Shown: in pieces, positions 63,328 to 64,000 of the stretch | Layout: each line of letters begins with the position of its first letter | How positions within the stretch are numbered: the first letter of the stretch is position 1 | Assembly: GCA_932294295.1 (NCBI GenBank) | Contig: OW028585.1 | Span: 18,626,561 to 18,690,560, forward strand | DNA length: 64,000 nt | Reading direction: 5' to 3' | DNA from: Alitta virens | Taxonomy: Eukaryota > Annelida > Polychaeta > Phyllodocida > Nereididae | Made by a program: the position numbers and the translations under genes | The notes under the pieces: model-generated | Seen by the model: only the letters and a program-made list of their open reading frames with translations | Databases searched by the model: none | Told to the model about the DNA's origin: nothing

Positions 63328-64000
63328 GAATGTTTGATTAACTCAGATTGGTCAAACAGAATGTCTGATCAACTCAGAATAGTCAGACTCAATGATCGAT
63401 CATCTCAGAATTGTCAAACTCAATGATCGAACATTTCAGAATTGTCAAACTCAATTTTCATTCAAACCAAAATGGTTGGACTCAATGTTTGATTAATTCA
63501 GAATGGTCATACTGAATGTTTGATCAACTCAGAATATTCAAACTCAATGATCGAACATTTCAGAATTGTCAAACTCAATTTTCATTCAAACCAAAATGGT
63601 TGGACTCCATGTTTGATTAGCTCAGAATGGTCATACTAAATGTTTGACCAAATCAGAATAGTCAAACTCAATGATCGAACATTTCAGAATTGTCAAACTC
63701 AATGATCGAACATTTCAGAATTGTCAAACTCAATTTTCATTCAAACCAAAGTGGTTGGACTCAATGTTTGATTAATTCAGAATGGTTATACTGAATGTTT
63801 GACCAAATCAGAATAGTCAAACTCAATGATCGAACATTTCCGAATTGTCAAACTCAATTTTCATTCAAACCAAAATGGTTGGACTCAATGTTTGAATAGC
63901 TCAGAATGGTCATACTAAATGTTTGACCAAATCAGAATAGTCAAACTCAATGATCGAACATTTCAGAATTGTCAAACTCAATGATCGAACATTTCAGAAT
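63328..64000 (+). repeat. Partial 41-mer-type HOR, cut by window edge
   Basis: ABCDE FJDE HIDDE FGD2E H2ID plus 22 bases of the next D. Shares aaagtgg (63,751) with 56,312 at +7,439 bp, so it is the beginning of a copy of the 41-mer at 55,889. The array continues past the right edge. Confidence 0.9.

Larger units (their letters stand above)
1..64000 (+). repeat. 31-bp satellite array, whole window
   Basis: Direct head-to-tail 31-bp monomers fill the window. The block starts checked fall on the 31-bp register from base 2 to base 63,979, apart from seven single-base deletions. Most classes share a frame of aatg at positions 2-5, tcagaat near 16-22 and a gtcaaact-like tail. Class E departs from this in the middle. 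All copies have the same orientation. Because 31 is not a multiple of three, the reading frame rotates at each monomer and every frame soon meets a stop, so a repeat protein is excluded. Eukaryotic satellite DNA is an inference from length, purity and nested higher-order structure; the species is not recognisable to me. Confidence 0.97.

Noticed and set aside
1..64000. CRISPR array
   Set aside because: The 31-bp period is in the range of CRISPR repeats, but monomers adjoin directly, there are no unique spacers, and no cas genes.
1..64000. Coding minisatellite for a repetitive protein
   Set aside because: Monomer length is not divisible by three; TGA and TAA occur in every frame on the plus strand, and TCA triplets give frequent stops on the minus strand.
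1..64000. Ruminant satellite I, which also has 31-bp subrepeats
   Set aside because: Only the period agrees. These monomers are about one third G+C, and I see no sequence resemblance that I could defend.
1..64000. rRNA intergenic spacer, tRNA genes, telomere repeats or mobile element ends
   Set aside because: No stretch departs from the satellite monomer, so no such element can be present in this window.

Overview
The whole 64 kb is one uninterrupted tandem satellite array. The unit is a 31-bp monomer, always in the same orientation. I found no gene, RNA gene, transposon, unique spacer or inversion. From base 2 to the right edge I tracked 2,064 complete monomers plus a 22-base partial one. 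The only departures from strict 31-bp register are seven monomers shortened to 30 bp. By hand count the monomers are about one third G+C. A pure, directional satellite of this length with higher-order structure points to eukaryotic heterochromatin (centromeric, pericentromeric or another satellite block). The sequence does not identify the species or the chromosomal position. Both window edges lie inside the array.

Notation. Monomers start at (c/g/a)aatg and fall into about a dozen classes, defined in the exemplar entries (A, B, C, D, E, F, G, H, I, J, K, L). Variants are: A2 (gaatatttg), D2 (catttccgaatt), D3 (gatcatacattt), E2 (caattttcaatc), F2 (gatttattc), F3 (caatgattgatt), H2 (tttgaatagctc), H3 (gattggctc), K2 (caaagtatg). 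E is the most divergent class and works as punctuation. Almost the entire array can be parsed into modules of four or five monomers ending in E: ABCDE, FJDE, FGDE, HIDDE, KLCDE. Modules are joined into higher-order repeats (HORs) that start with an A-module: 9-mers (279 bp), 13-, 14- (434 bp), 18- (558 bp), 19-, 22- (682 bp), 23-mers and longer forms up to 46 monomers.

Layout. 2-13,362 is a mixture of 13- to 35-mers with four apparently identical 589-bp 19-mers and repeated K-containing 18-mers. 13,363-23,282 is dominated by 558-bp 18-mers, including runs of five and seven. 23,283-36,580 holds long 41-mer-type HORs, A2/F2 9-mers and 22-mers, with a 5,270-bp-offset duplication. 36,581-43,613 is a triplicated 1.92-kb (62-monomer) unit. 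43,614-48,944 is a tandem pair of 2,666-bp (86-monomer) units. 49,627-55,051 is a run of 1,147-bp 37-mers (14+14+9). 57,439-64,000 is a second, shortened copy of 46,869-56,561; its three internal length differences are exactly 50, 37 and 14 monomers.

The pattern fits repeated unequal exchange in register with the monomer, acting at several nested scales, with chimeric monomers marking some breakpoints. The short open reading frames (61-78 codons) are by-products of single changes that remove a stop codon. I do not regard them as genes.
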